From Amia ocellicauda (lineage: Eukaryota > Chordata > Actinopteri > Amiiformes > Amiidae): a DNA stretch of 64,000 nt. Below, piece after piece: positions 46,493 through 59,100 of the stretch; position 1 is the first letter of the stretch; every line of letters starts with the position of its first letter. The position numbers and the translations under genes are program-made. The DNA lies in NCBI RefSeq assembly GCF_036373705.1, contig NC_089863.1:9159357-9223356 (forward strand), given 5' to 3'. Below the pieces are notes generated by a model. That model worked only from the letters and a program-made list of their open reading frames with translations, was not told where the DNA came from and ran no database searches.

Positions 46493-47165
46493 TGTGTGTG
46501 TGTGTGTGTGACTGTGCGTCTGACTGTGTGTGTGTGTGTGACTGTGCGTCTGACTGTGTGTGTGTGTGACTGTGCGTCTGACTGTGTGTGTCTGTGTCTC
46601 TGTGTGACTGTGCGTTTGACTGTGTGTGTGTGTGTGACTGTGCGTCTGACTGTGCATCTGACTGTGTGTGACTATGCGTTTGACTGTGTGTGTGACTGCA
46701 TCTGACTGTGTGTCTGTGACTGTGTGTGACTATGCGTTTGACTGTGTGTGTGACTGCATCTGACTGTGCATCTGACTGTGTGTGACTATGCGTTTGACTG
46801 TGTGTGTGACTGCATCTGACTGTGTGTGTGTGTGTGTGACTGCATCTGACTGTGCATCTGACTGTGTGTGACTATGCGTTTGACTGTGTGTGTGACTGCA
46901 TCTGACTGTGTGTGTGTGTGTGTGACTGTGACTGTGCATCTGACTGTGTGTGTGACTGTGTCTGACTGTGTGTCTGTGTGACTGCATCTGACTGTGTGTG
47001 TGTGTGTGACTGTGCATCTGACTGTGTCTGTGACTGTGTGTGACTATGCGTTTGACTGTGTGTGACTATGTGTGACAATGCGTCTGACTGTGTGTGTCTG
47101 TGTGACTGTGCATCTGACTGTACGTCTCACCGTGTGAGTGCGTCGCTGTGTTACTGTGCATTTGA
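46493..47165 (+). repeat. (TGTGTGACTGTGCATCTGAC)n minisatellite
   Basis: About 670 bases of tgtgtgactgtgcatctgac variants, starting 48 bases after the RABGGTA stop and probably inside its 3' untranslated region. An AATAAA at 47587-47592 could be the RABGGTA poly(A) signal. From 47170 to 48190 nothing else is recognised. Confidence 0.85.
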
Positions 47166-48199
47166 CTGTCTGTCTGTCTCTATACACATGCTACGCCAAG
47201 CTCTCTCTATTTTTCTCTCGTTCTCTCTCTCTGTTTGTGACATATACCCCTAATCTCAACACCCCTCTCCCCAAGGCTCTACTCCCTCTCTCCCACTCTC
47301 TCAGGGTGTGTCTGTGTTCAAACATTGACTCCTCTCCTCCTACTCCCTGTGCAATTCCCTTTCTCTGGCTGCCTCAGTTGGGACCCTGTTTAAGAAATTC
47401 TGGACCGAGACAGAGAGAGAGAGAGGAACAAAGGGGACGGATGGAGAGAAGCTACAGATAAAAACAGAGAGATGGAAGAAGTGAATGAAAGAACAGAGAG
47501 AGAGAGAGACTCGCACAGACACAGAGTTCACCCCCCCCAGTGAACTCTGAACTCGAAATACTGTAACCCACACCAGTTAACCAATTAATAAACACTGTGT
47601 GACACACCGACACTGGCTCTGTCTGCTCTGTGGGGGGAGGGTGACTGACACACACACAGACACACTGACACTCACATACACACGCTGACACAGACTAACA
47701 CACATAGTGACACTGTGTCTGTGGCACAAGTGTCTTCTGCAAGTCATTGGCTGTGTTAAAACAATTGTTAAAAACGACCAATGCCAGCGCTTTGAATCGT
47801 GTGTGGGCGTGGCTTGCCGAAGAAGGAGTGGGGCTGTATTTGAAACCGCGTTCTACCCATTCTATTCATTCTACATACCAACAGTTCAGTAATGTTTAAG
47901 TGTTGGTATGTAGTATGTGTAGTATCGGTAGTATGTGGTTTCAAATATAGCCTGGGTTTCATCATAACGCCGACAGTTCAGCTCTGTGCGTCTGACGAAA
48001 GCAGCACGTACACAAGCACGCGTGTGCGCAAGACATGGGGTTCTGTTCTGAATACCAGGACGCTGTGCTTTTAATTACCAAACAGCCAGAGTGCTGCTGC
48101 TGCAGAGACAGCACATACTGTGTGGACTGTTTTTGTGATTGAGATATGGTGCACATGATTAAAGATAATGTCTTACTAGTTTTCTGAACATGTAACTGC

Positions 48200-48665
48200 A
48201 GCTGTAGATCACGTGAAAGCATATGATATGATATACTTAGATTTTCAGAAAGCTTTTGATAAGGTTCCACACCAAAGACTGATCCTCAGATTGGAAGCTG
48301 TAGGCATTCAGGGTAATGTAAGTAGATGGATTATGAACTGGTTGATGTCTAGGATACTGAGGGTGTCGATTAGAGGAGTCGCTTCTAACTGGAGTGAGGT
48401 TGTTAGTGGAGTTCCACAGGGATCAGTACTAGGGCCTTTGCTTTTTCTAATCTATACTAATGATCTGGACTCTGGGATAGTTAGCAAACTTGTCAAATTT
48501 GTAGATGATACTAAAATAGGTGGCTCAGCAGATACAATCTCGGCAGCACAGGCTATTCAAAGGGACTTAGATAATATTCAGTTGTGGGCCGACACCTGGG
48601 AGATGAAATTCAATGTGGACAAGTGCAAGGTAATACATGCAGGTAACAAAAAAGACATCACCCAC
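48200..48665 (+). mobile_element. CR1/Rex-like LINE, reverse transcriptase fragment
   Basis: One frame of about 150 codons with non-LTR reverse transcriptase motifs: DFQKAFDKVPH, SGVPQGSVLGPLLFLIY and KFVDDTKI (catalytic pair DD, usually written FADD). It continues to WEMKFNVDKCKVIHAG. Both ends are missing. The right end breaks into a copy of RABGGTA sequence at about 48670. Confidence 0.88.
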
Positions 48666-48673
48666 TGTTCCAC

Positions 48674-49035
48674 TGTACTGCCCACTGTGGGTATCCTTTC
48701 ACGGGGGTCACCAGGGGGTCAAAAGTCAATCAATGGCTGACACAGTTTGCTTCCTCAGAAGCTGGTGGATTCTCTAGAATCAGTGTGAGATCTGGAGTCC
48801 CCTATTAGCTGTGACTCAATATATAATGTAATAAATATAATAAAGTGGAAATGGATAAGAGAGAGTGTCAGTGTATCAGTACTCAGTGTGTAGTGTGTCA
48901 GTTGTGCCAGCTGACCCCAGCCACGGTGAGCGAGGGGAGCGTGGAGAACAGCGTGACTGTGCACTGGGAAGACGGACGCAGGGAGTGCGTCCTGTACGCA
49001 GGTAACACACACACTCACACTGACTGACTGTCTCT
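48674..49035 (+). pseudogene. Duplicated fragment of RABGGTA (one exon plus flanking introns)
   Basis: Matches 44188-44600 of RABGGTA: the end of exon 44103-44198, most of the intron (tttcacgggggtcaccaggg, gacacagtttgcttcctcag), the whole exon 44482-44581 and its donor. In the copy the exon is at about 48900-49001, still open, with intact gtgtgtcag acceptor and gtaac donor, and with several amino-acid changes. Intron sequence is kept, so it arose at DNA level and not by retrotransposition of mRNA. Confidence 0.9.
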
Positions 49036-49345
49036 GGCAGATGAAATTCCATTTGAACAAGTGCAAGGTATTACATGCTGGTAATATAAAAAGCATCAAC
49101 CGCATCAAACCAGAGGAGCTTTTCCAGATCAGCAGGGACACACGCACCCAGGGACACAAATGGAAATTGGGCTTCAAGGCATTCAAGATGGAAAACAGGA
49201 GACACTTCTTCACACAGAGAGTCTCACAATGTGGAACAAACTCCCCAGAGATGCTGAAAATTTGGGAACATTCAAAAATAGACTGGACAATCACGATGGT
49301 TCGAATGGCCGCCTCTCGTTTGTAAACTTTCTCATGTTCTAAGTG
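49036..49345 (+). mobile_element. CR1/Rex-like LINE, 3' end fragment
   Basis: Begins atgaaattccatttgaacaa (same place in the LINE as 48603) and runs to the 3' end gtaaactttctcatgttct. It encodes the typical terminal motif FTQRVSQCGTNSPE / WNKLPRDAENLGTFKNRLD in two frames. The overlap of about 50 bases with the first piece shows it is not a simple continuation. Confidence 0.8.
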
Positions 49346-49349
49346 TTGT

Positions 49350-50028
49350 GGAATTTATTGCTACTTTCTTCCGATTTAAACACCACATCATTTAGATGAA
49401 TGCAGTGAGAAACCTCTCATTTACTTTATATGGAAAGAAACTATTATTATTACTCTGTAACACGTTATATTAACTCAGTATTAAGACAAGTACAGAAGCG
49501 CGTTACGTTACTAACACGTTACCCCCAACTCTGCTGACAGACTCACACACACTGACACACATGCACGCTGACAGACTGACACAGACACACTGCTCAATGG
49601 AAACACACACTACAGTGCAGTGCAGTATATTGTATAGCATAAACCACAGGAATGACACATGAGAGAAATGCTGGTCATGTGACTGACAGTGTGAGGGTGA
49701 CGGGGCAGTTGGCTTCAGAGCAGCACCTCGGTAAGAGGAAGGAAGAGCTCAGAGGAACCGAAAGAGGGACTGAAGACACTCCAGTCCTTCCTGACACACG
49801 AATGACCGACCGGCTGACCGACTTGCTCAGGGGCCATTTATCTGTCTGTTTAACACACCCTTTCCTGTGAGTAACCTCTGTGACATCATCACTATGACAT
49901 CATAGGTGTGAAATTTGCTTAATTAGATTTAAGATGTAAAGATTGCAGTATCGCTAGATTGCGACACACACCCACACATTGACTCACTGCACCACTCTAC
50001 TGGTAGAATGAATACCTCTCATTCAGAG

Positions 50029-50103
<75 letters not shown>

Positions 50104-50197
50104 GCAGTGTTGCTGTGTCCAGTCAGTCCGTTTATTCAGCATGTTTGCAGTATTGTACACCACACTGACTGGACACTGCAGTACAAGAACACTGCAC

Positions 50198-50232
<35 letters not shown>

Positions 50233-50944
50233 CCAGGAATGCAGGGAGAGGAGGAATAGAGGAGGATTTGCATTGAACAGCTGAAGGAAGAGATAGAAGA
50301 GAGGGGGGGATAAAAACAGAGCGACTCCTCCATACATCTCCACCTGCAGCTCGGGCTGGGCAGGGCTGGGCTGGGGTACGCAATGTTCAGTTGAGCTGGA
50401 CTGGGCTGGACTGGGCTGGGTTGTCTACACTGTGTCTGTGGGGGAGTGTGTGCAGGTGTGTCAGTGTTTGAAAATGTGTCACTCTTTGCTGCACAGTGCT
50501 ATGCAGGATAACTGGTCAGATGAGCTGCGAAACCCACAGTTACCTGTTTTGACACACGGCTTGTGTGTGCGAGACACAGACACACATCTATTCAAGCAGT
50601 GGTACATACAGACACTCACACACACAGAGAAAATCGCAGTACGAGACAGGTAGACGCGGAGAGAGCCAGGTTAGAGAAAGAGAGGTAGCGCAGGAACAGG
50701 TTCAACCGTGATGACACAATGCTTAAATCGCTGCCAAAACAAGCAAGGAAAGAAAACATAGAGAGGGAAAGAGAAATTCCACATTCCATTGATGAAGAAA
50801 TTAGGTGGGTGTGTCCATAACCCATAACCCCCCGACCTCAGCTGATGACATCACCCGCCATCAGCCTGAGAGATTGAGGGTTAAAACACACACTGGCTTA
50901 GACACAGTCAGTCTGTTAAACTAACGGGATTTAAAAGTGAATTA

Positions 50945-50979
<35 letters not shown>

Positions 50980-51262
50980 GTCAGTCCAAGGCTCGGTTTC
51001 CTGTTTTCGATTTCACTCTTCAGAAATCACTTCTCCCCTTATCTCTCCCTCTCCCTTCCAAGCATTTGCTTTATTTCAGTTTCTGAGTTCCTGGCTTCCT
51101 CCGCCCCCTCCTCCCTCTCTTTCTCAGTCAGTCAGTGTTTCTGTATTTACCCCCCCACCCCCAGTGCAGTGTAGTGCATATACAGTAGGATCCAGTCAGT
51201 GGGTCAGTAAATTGCTCTTTCTGTTTAAACCACACCACCCTCTCTCTTGTCCCCCTATCCCT

Positions 51263-51308
<46 letters not shown>

Positions 51309-51940
51309 CTCCCGTTTTTGGGCATGTGGTCTTCATCAGCTGGCATGTTTAAATATAGTGGGGAGAGACGGAGGGGGGGAGGAAGAGGGAGGAATTGAAA
51401 GGAAGTGGGTAAGGCATGGAGATGGACAGACCGAGAGAGGGTGGGAGGGACTTTACAGAAAGGAGGGTGTGAAAGAGAGGGTGTGTGTCTCTGTGCTAAA
51501 GTATTTCTCTAAAGTAAGTCAAGCGCACTCTCTGAGACGGCACAGACGGAGAGACAAAGAGACACGAGGAGAGAGGAGACCAAGAGACAGCAAAACGGAA
51601 GGACAGAAGCAGAGAACAAGGCAGAGAAAAAGACAGAGAGAAAGAGAAAGAGAAAGAGAGAGCTGTTGCTGATCTGGTCTGTGTTATTGGAAGAGACCTA
51701 AACACCTGCAAAGTAAGATATTACTATTATTATTAGTGTTATCAGTAGAAGAAATAGTAATAGTACCAATAATTATTAATTGCTCTCTCACCCTCTAACC
51801 TATGAGAATAGTAATAATAGTAGTAATAGCAGTAGTAACAGGTATAGCAGTAGCAATAGTTATAACAGTAGCTTCAGTAGTAGTACGAACAATCTCAGTA
51901 GTAGTAGTAGTAGTAGTAGCTACTACTGTAGTGTAGCGAA
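49350..51940. other. Gene-free spacer with (CT)n and (GA)n tracts
   Basis: Notable runs: (CT)n at 50032-50100, (GA)n at 50199-50230, (CT)n at 51268-51305 and GA-rich 51360-51665. At 51128-51180 a stretch like the intron tail (gtttctgtatttaccc... cagtgcagtgtagtg) appears. No supported gene. Confidence 0.5.
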
Positions 51941-51954
51941 TTGTTTTGTATTGT

Positions 51955-52800
51955 ACAGTGTCACACTATTGTATTATATTGTACAGTGACACACTGCATT
52001 ATATTGTATAGTGACACTGTATTGTATTATACTGTATAGTGACACTGTATTGTGGTGTAGTGTATAGTGACACACTATTGTATAGTGACACTGTATTGTA
52101 TAGTGACACACTGCATTGTGGTGCAGCGTATAGTGACACACTGCATTGTGGTGCAGTGTATAGTGACACACTGCATTGTGGTGCAGTGTATAGTGACACA
52201 CTATATTGTATAGTGACACTGCATTGTGGTGTAGGGTACAGTGATACACTGTATTGTGTAGTGACGCACTGCATTGTGGTGTAGGGTATAGTGACGCACT
52301 ATACTATATAGTGATGCACTGCAGTGTAGTGTGGGGTACAATGACACACTGTATTCTATAGTGATGCACTGCATTGTGTTGTAGGGTACGATGACGCACT
52401 GTATCATATAGTGACACACTGCATTGTGGTGCAGTGTATAGTGACACACTATATTGTATAGTGACACTGCATTGTGGTGTAGGGTACAGTGATACACTGT
52501 ATTGTGTAGTGACGCACTGCATTGTGGTGTAGGGTATAGTGACGCACTATACTATATAGTGATGCACTGCAGTGTAGTGTGGGGTACAATGACACACTGT
52601 ATTGTATAGTGATGCACTGCATTGTGTTGTAGGGTACGATGACGCACTGTATCATATAGTGACACACTGCATTGTGGTGTATTGTATAGTGATACACTGT
52701 ATTGTATAGTGACGCAATGTATTGAATAGTGACGCACTGTATCATATAGTGACACACTGCATTGTGGTGTATTGTATAGTGATACACTATATTGTACATT
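51955..52800 (+). repeat. Minisatellite with a 248-base higher-order repeat
   Basis: Units of about 30-36 bases such as tatagtgacacactgcattg tggtgcagtg. The block from 52201 recurs from 52449 almost unchanged, an offset of 248 bases. Confidence 0.9.
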
Positions 52801-52959
52801 GACGCAATCCCTTGTGGTGTGACGTTCCTTCTATCCTCTCTCCACCTATCCCTTTCCCCCCATTCTCTCTCTCTCTCTCTGTACAGCTGTTTCTCATGTA
52901 AGTTACAACAATACAGCAACTGTCACGCTGCCAAGGGTAACACTGACAGGGAGAGGGGG

Positions 52960-53530
52960 GCGAGGGGGAGAGACAGAGATAGAGAGAGATAGAGAGAGAG
53001 AAGGGGAGGGAGAGATAGAATAGAATCTATGTTGAACACGTCTGTCAATATGTGCTCAAGTCTTCAGTGTGGAGTGACTGTGTTCCTGAGCGCTGGACCT
53101 GTCTGTCCCTGCTGTGGCAATGCTGGTGTCCCTCTGTCCTGTCAATAAAGCTTTATACACTTGAAGAGGGAGGGAAAGAGAGGGAGTGGGAGAGGGAGAG
53201 CGAGAGAGCTGTTGCTGGGGAATGTTGTAGCAGGGTGAGAAACTTTCTCTGGACCTCCTCCAGAGCAGGGGAGAGAGAGATAGGGGGAGGCAAAGAGGGT
53301 GGGAGAGAGAGAGCAAGCGAAAGAGTGGAGGAGAGACAGAGAGGTAGGGGGGGAGAAGGAGGGAGAGAGAGGGAGGGAAGGAGAGAGGCGGAGAGGGAGA
53401 AAGAGAGAGAGGGGGAGAGGGTGGAAGAAGGTTAGAGGGTGAGAGAGCAAGAGATGAGAGAAGGGGAGAGGTTGGAGACAGGGGAGGGAGAAAGGGAGGG
53501 AGTGGGGCAGAGAGGGAGAGGGTGGGAGAC
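52960..53530 (+). repeat. GA-rich purine tract
   Basis: Degenerate (GAGAGG)n sequence at 52950-53010 and 53160-53530. Arg/Glu-rich open frames here are compositional. From 53540 to 53920 nothing else is seen. Confidence 0.75.
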
Positions 53531-53923
53531 AAAAGAAACACAAGCTTGCCTCGTCTTCGATTTATCCCCTGACCAGACCGCCCCCTGGTCCCCACTCCCT
53601 TCAGCAAGTGTCCTCTCTGTGTGAGAGCACAGCACTCACTCCTGCCCAGCTGCGCGGCATCTGTTTCCCCCGTGGACGGGGCAGAGAGCTTTAGTTTAAC
53701 GCTCTGTCCCTGTTTCTCCTAAAAACAAACACACACATATTTCAATGATATGTGCTCCCTTATGTCAAGTAATTAGATAGCTGACTGTTTTTCTACCCTT
53801 TCGTACTTGTTTTCGCTCATATGTAGCAGGACGTGTGCTTATCTTAATGTGCTGTAAAAAATGTTCCTTGTGACAGCTGTAAGGGCGTCTGCTCAGAAAT
53901 ACAGACACAAACAAATAAAAAGC

Positions 53924-55142
53924 AATCCCTGGCAGCTATCGATAGGCACTGCAAGTCTTTATTTGCAGACCCCGTGATTATACTGTGCTGCTGCCGGCTG
54001 AAGGGGTCACAAGACCTCTGTCGCCGGCGGGGGAGCCAGAGGGCAAACTGTCAGATTTGTGAAATATTTCTCGTTGCAGACCTGGACGCCTGTGTCTGTT
54101 CCTTCGTTTCCAGGAACTAATTAAAAACATATATACAAGTTGCATTTATGATAAGTTGTTTTTACCTAATAAGAATCAGATAGGCTAATTAGTTAATAAG
54201 TAGCATATAACTAGGACTGTTACTAATCTATAGACAAGTGATTAGAATGTAATGAGCAGATTCGATTGTCTTAATGATTCCTTAAGTTATGACACGATCT
54301 ATATTGTTTAATTTATTATATCCAATTGAAGTTCATGTATTCATTAAAAACAAATCGTTGCGGAACTGCCTGTGTCTGTCCCCGTGTTTCCAGTTGTGTT
54401 GTTTTAATACTAACGATTGTTATATAAACGTGAACTAAAATGCATTTCGCAATTCGTTTTGCCTCACATTTGTCACCCAGTGTCAATCACACTCTGCAAG
54501 GGGCGGGACAGGAAGTCAACCGATGCTCTAGTCTGCTGCCTTATGTGGTTTGATTCATACATGGAAACCACAGCACAACATATCGATACCTCATGTGCAT
54601 CGCCTGAGTTCTGGTGTGGAGCACATGAACTAAACCTAACCATTATACACGTGTTTAACACCAGAAGTACAAGTGCTTGACTTATGAATGTATTAATCCT
54701 GTGGTATTCATATATTAATTTGTGAAGAATCACACCCTTATTTTAAAGTGTGACTGACTTTCTGTATACGTAGACAATCATTTGGACATATTATTACATC
54801 TGTGAAATGTAGGCTTGGCTAATACAATTAAGCTATTTCACAATTTCAATATATGATTAGAGCTTCCCCAGAACTCTTAACTATGACATCACATCTTGTC
54901 TGCAATTATTAGCTCATTATCTAGGATGTAGGACTTGTATTAACTGTATATTTTTCCTATGCATGTGTGTAATTTTTAGCTTGTAATTGTATTATGCTTT
55001 GATCGGTACATTTTATACTGTATTGCAATTTTATGTTTTGTAGGTCACCCTGGATAAGGGCGTCTGCTAATAAACAAACAAATAAATAAATAAATAATAA
55101 TTCCAGCTGAGTTTCAGTACCTATCGATAGCTGTCTGGGATT
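53924..55142. mobile_element. Possible MITE-like unit bounded by 28-base inverted repeats
   Basis: 53924-53951 (aatccctggcagctatcgat aggcactg) matches the reverse complement of 55115-55142 at 25 of 28 positions. Next to each arm is a retroposon-like tail with aagggcgtctgct and an A-rich run (53882-53922 and 55053-55100). No target duplication was confirmed, so the two arms may instead be two copies of one repeat in opposite orientation. Confidence 0.4.
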
Positions 55143-55206
55143 AGAATGAGCTTCCACTGAATTTATTAATAATGCAGTTAGCTACACATGATATCAGTAA
55201 GCTATC

Positions 55207-55344
55207 CATGTCCCAGTTATTACAAAATACAGGGCTGGAGAAATAAACTGAAGATTATCAGGGAAGAAAAACAGTGTAAGAATTAAATTAAAGATTTTCA
55301 CGGAAGAAACACAGTGTTCAACAGTTTGTAATAACTGGGACATG
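55207..55344. repeat. 138-base hairpin with perfect 20-base arms
   Basis: catgtcccagttattacaaa at 55207-55226 and its exact complement at 55325-55344. Inside, a segment ending ggaagaaaaacagtgt is repeated as ggaagaaacacagtgt. Confidence 0.8.
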
Positions 55345-56102
55345 TATATTGTCACAATATATACATCGACAATCAATTTAAAAGCAAAAAATTGGACAGT
55401 TTTCGAATTAGATTCCTAAAACATCACTGTGTATTCCAAGTTATAGACACAAAAATAATTCTGAAGCTTCTACAGTTGACTGCTTAACTGAGCAACCATG
55501 AGCAAGCAGGCAGTCAGTGGATCATCAACATACTGGCATCGCGCCCCTTGCAGAATGTGATGGAAGCTCGAGTGAAAAGACCGTGCACACATTGAATGCT
55601 AAATAAATAAACAGGCGTGTCTGCCTATTTCCCCACTTGTCTCCACCTGTCACACAAGGAATGGGACTCCGGCACAGCCCAAGGGTGCTCTTGTGTTCAC
55701 CCAGCCGAGGGGTGCATTGGGGGCAGGTGTACTCCCTCCACTCTCTCCCTAAGGTATTGGGACAGAGAACGGTTTGGGACACAGCCCAGGCCACAGTGGA
55801 TGGACAGGGTGTGGGCTGTGCCTGCTGGATGTGGGGGGCGGAGACAGAAAGAGGTGAAATAAGGACTGGCACAGCTACTGTGGGCGGGCGGGGCTTTCAA
55901 TCAAGCTCTTCGCTGGCAGCTGGGTGTAATTAGCCCCCGCAAACGAGCTCGACCGCAGGCACCCCCCATACACAAGGGCTGTTAGAGTATTACCAGGTCT
56001 AGTCAGGAAGTCTGTACTTAATTCAAATAAGCTTAATTGGCATGACTAATTGACATCAGTCTCTCTCTCTCTCTCTCTCTCTCCCCCCCTGTTTTTCCCA
56101 GA

Positions 56103-59100
56103 ATGCCGTTAGTGACATCGCGGCAACGCTCTGCGGTCGGTCGGTGGCCGTCCATCACTCTGGTTGGCGTGGAGGAGGAGCCTGAGAAGGAGGGGACAGA
56201 AGGGGCGGAGTCACAGGGCAGGGGCTGTAGCCGATGGATAAGGAGGATGTGTCCCTGTCTCTACCCCAGGTCCAGGAACTATGTTGTGGACCAGGGGACC
56301 TCCGACGGCGCCGCCGCCAAGCCCAACAAGGAAACAGAGATGAGCTGTAATTACTATCACTTAATCTATTATTGTCCAATTAACACCCAGTGTTTCCAGT
56401 AGTCTGTATTCACCCCTCTCCCTCTCTCAGCTCTGGCCCTGGCTGTGGTGTCAGTGGACCTGCTCCACTCTCCCTCGGGTCAGAACCGGAAGGAGCACCA
56501 CACGGACCACTACCACACCAACCAGCTGGTGCTGCGGCGCGGACAGACCTTCCAGCTGTTCGTCACCCTGTCGCGACCCTTCACCCCTGACAGCGACAGA
56601 CTGCACCTGGAGCTCAAGACAGGTCAGCCCAAGTTCTTATTATTATTTACTACCGTTGTTCACAATCATTTTCAGGCTGAAACTGGGTCTGTGAACACAA
56701 TAGCCCAACGCTTTAGTTTAGGTACCAAAAGAAACACCATATGTTTTGAGAAAGTGGAGTATACTTTCAGGGGACACGTGTAAAGGGTTGTGAGGAACAC
56801 TAAAAAAGCAATCTAGAAACAACTGACGCCTAGTGTTGGTCCAATGGGATTCCACCACACCCAAAGTTCCTATGATCCACTGCTGCCAAAGCGTTCTCCA
56901 TTGATCTGGTAAGAGTTCTCCTTGTCCACATCACTGCTTGTTTTCAGCGTCTGTACCTTTGCTCTGGCCTCTTGAGGCGTTCGTGCAAAATATCGTGACT
57001 CCTCTACCGACACCTCTCAGTCTTATCAAAACCACATTTCTAAATATCTAGCAAAATAGACCTCGACAGACACATATCTCTTAAGATCTTGCCATGCAGA
57101 CACTGACAGACACACATCCCCTCCTAGGGAACATATTACAGTTTCTCACAATCATTTACATGCTGAAACTGGGTCTGAACACAGAAACCCAACACACGGT
57201 TCTCCTCATAAAGCACAACCTGTGAGTGAGTGTGTGTGTGTGTGTGCTGTGAGTGTAAGTGAGTGTGGAAGTGTGTCACAAGATGCTTAAAAACCTTTGC
57301 CAACGGCAGACTCTGCTCCCTCTGCTATTAACCTGAGTGACTGTGGGTTATTTTTAACAAATAATTGTATAGAGGATTGTTTATTTGTGATAGTGTCTTG
57401 TTCTCTTTAACATAGTGTGTGTGTGTCACTGTTTTGAAAAATTGTATGTGTGTGCCTGTGTGTCAGTGTGTGTGTGTATATATCAGTGTCTGTGCGTGTG
57501 TGTATATCTGTGTGTGCGTGTGTGTATATATAAGTGTGTGTGTGTGTGTGTGTATATCAGTGTACAGGTTTTTGTGATTTATGGGGACTTTTTTTTAGGT
57601 TACAAACTGGTAATTACTAGGTTATTATGCTATAACTGTGAAATATGGGGACTTTGTCTAGAGTCCCCATGAGTCAAATTGCTTAAAAAACATATCACAA
57701 TTATGTTTTACTGAAAATGTAAAAATGCAGAAAGTTTTTTGTGAGGGTTAGGTTTAGGGGTAGGGTTAGGGTTAGGGGATCTATAGTTTGTACAGTATAA
57801 AAATCATGTCTATGGAAAGTCCCCATAATATCAAAACAAACGTGTGTGTGTGTGTGTGTGTGTGTATCAGTGTGTGTCATTCAGGGATTTGCTCTCCCAT
57901 TGTTACTTACTGTTTTCATAAATGTTTCCTTGGCAACTACTTTTGACAATTAGGTCATAAGTCGAGAAAAACTTCCCAGAAGGCAACTGGTCCAGACATG
58001 TTCCCCTGGCAGAGTCACAGACCCCTTCACTCCCCTTCACACCCCACAATGAGTACACTGACTACACACACTCACAACTACACACTCACTATCACACACT
58101 GACTACACACACTCAGTACCACACACTGACTGAACACACTCACAATCACACACTGACTACACACACTCAGTACCACACATTGACAACACACACTCACAAT
58201 CACACACTGACTACACACACTCACAACTACACACTCACTATCACACACTGACTACACACACTCAGTACCACACACTGACTGAACACACTCACAATCACAC
58301 ACTGACTGAACACACTCACAATCACACACTGACTACACACACTCAGTACCACACATTGACAACACACACTCACAATCACACACTGACTACACACACTCAC
58401 AACTACACACTCACTATCACACACTGACTACACACACTCAGTACCACACACTGACTGAACACACTCACAATCACACACTGACTACACACACTCACAATCA
58501 CACACTGACTACACACACTCAGTACCACACATTGACAACACACACTCAGTACCACACACTGACAACACACACTCACAACTACACACTCACAATCACACAC
58601 TGACTACACACACTCACAACTACACACTCACTATCACACACTGACTACACACACTCACAATCACACACTCACTAACACACACTGACTACACACACTCACT
58701 ACCACACACTCACTATCACACACTGACTACACATATGGACTGTGATGTGTTCGGTACTGTACTGCACTGGTCTGCGGTGTGTTCGGTACTGTACTGCACT
58801 GGTCTGCGGTGTGTTCGGTACTATAGTGCACTGGTCTGCAGTGTGTTCGGTACTGTATTGGACTGGTCTGCGGTGTGTTCGGTACTATAGTGCACTGGTC
58901 TGCGGTGTGTTCGGTACTGTATTGCACTGGTCTGCGGTGTGTTCGGTACTGTAGTGCACTGGTCTGCGGTGTGTTCGGTACTGTATTGGACTGGTCTGCG
59001 GTGTGTTCGGTACTATAGTGCACTGGTCTGTGGTGTGTTCGGTACTATAGTGCACTGGTCTGCGGTGTGTTCGGTACTATAGTGCACTGGTCTGCAGTGT

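Noticed and set aside
53056-53635. Arg/Glu-rich and Ser/Pro/Leu-rich frames
   Set aside because: Purine-tract composition on both strands, no splice or domain support.
57745-57780. Interstitial telomere from chromosome fusion
   Set aside because: The GGGTTA-like tract is short and lies inside a MITE with matched ends.
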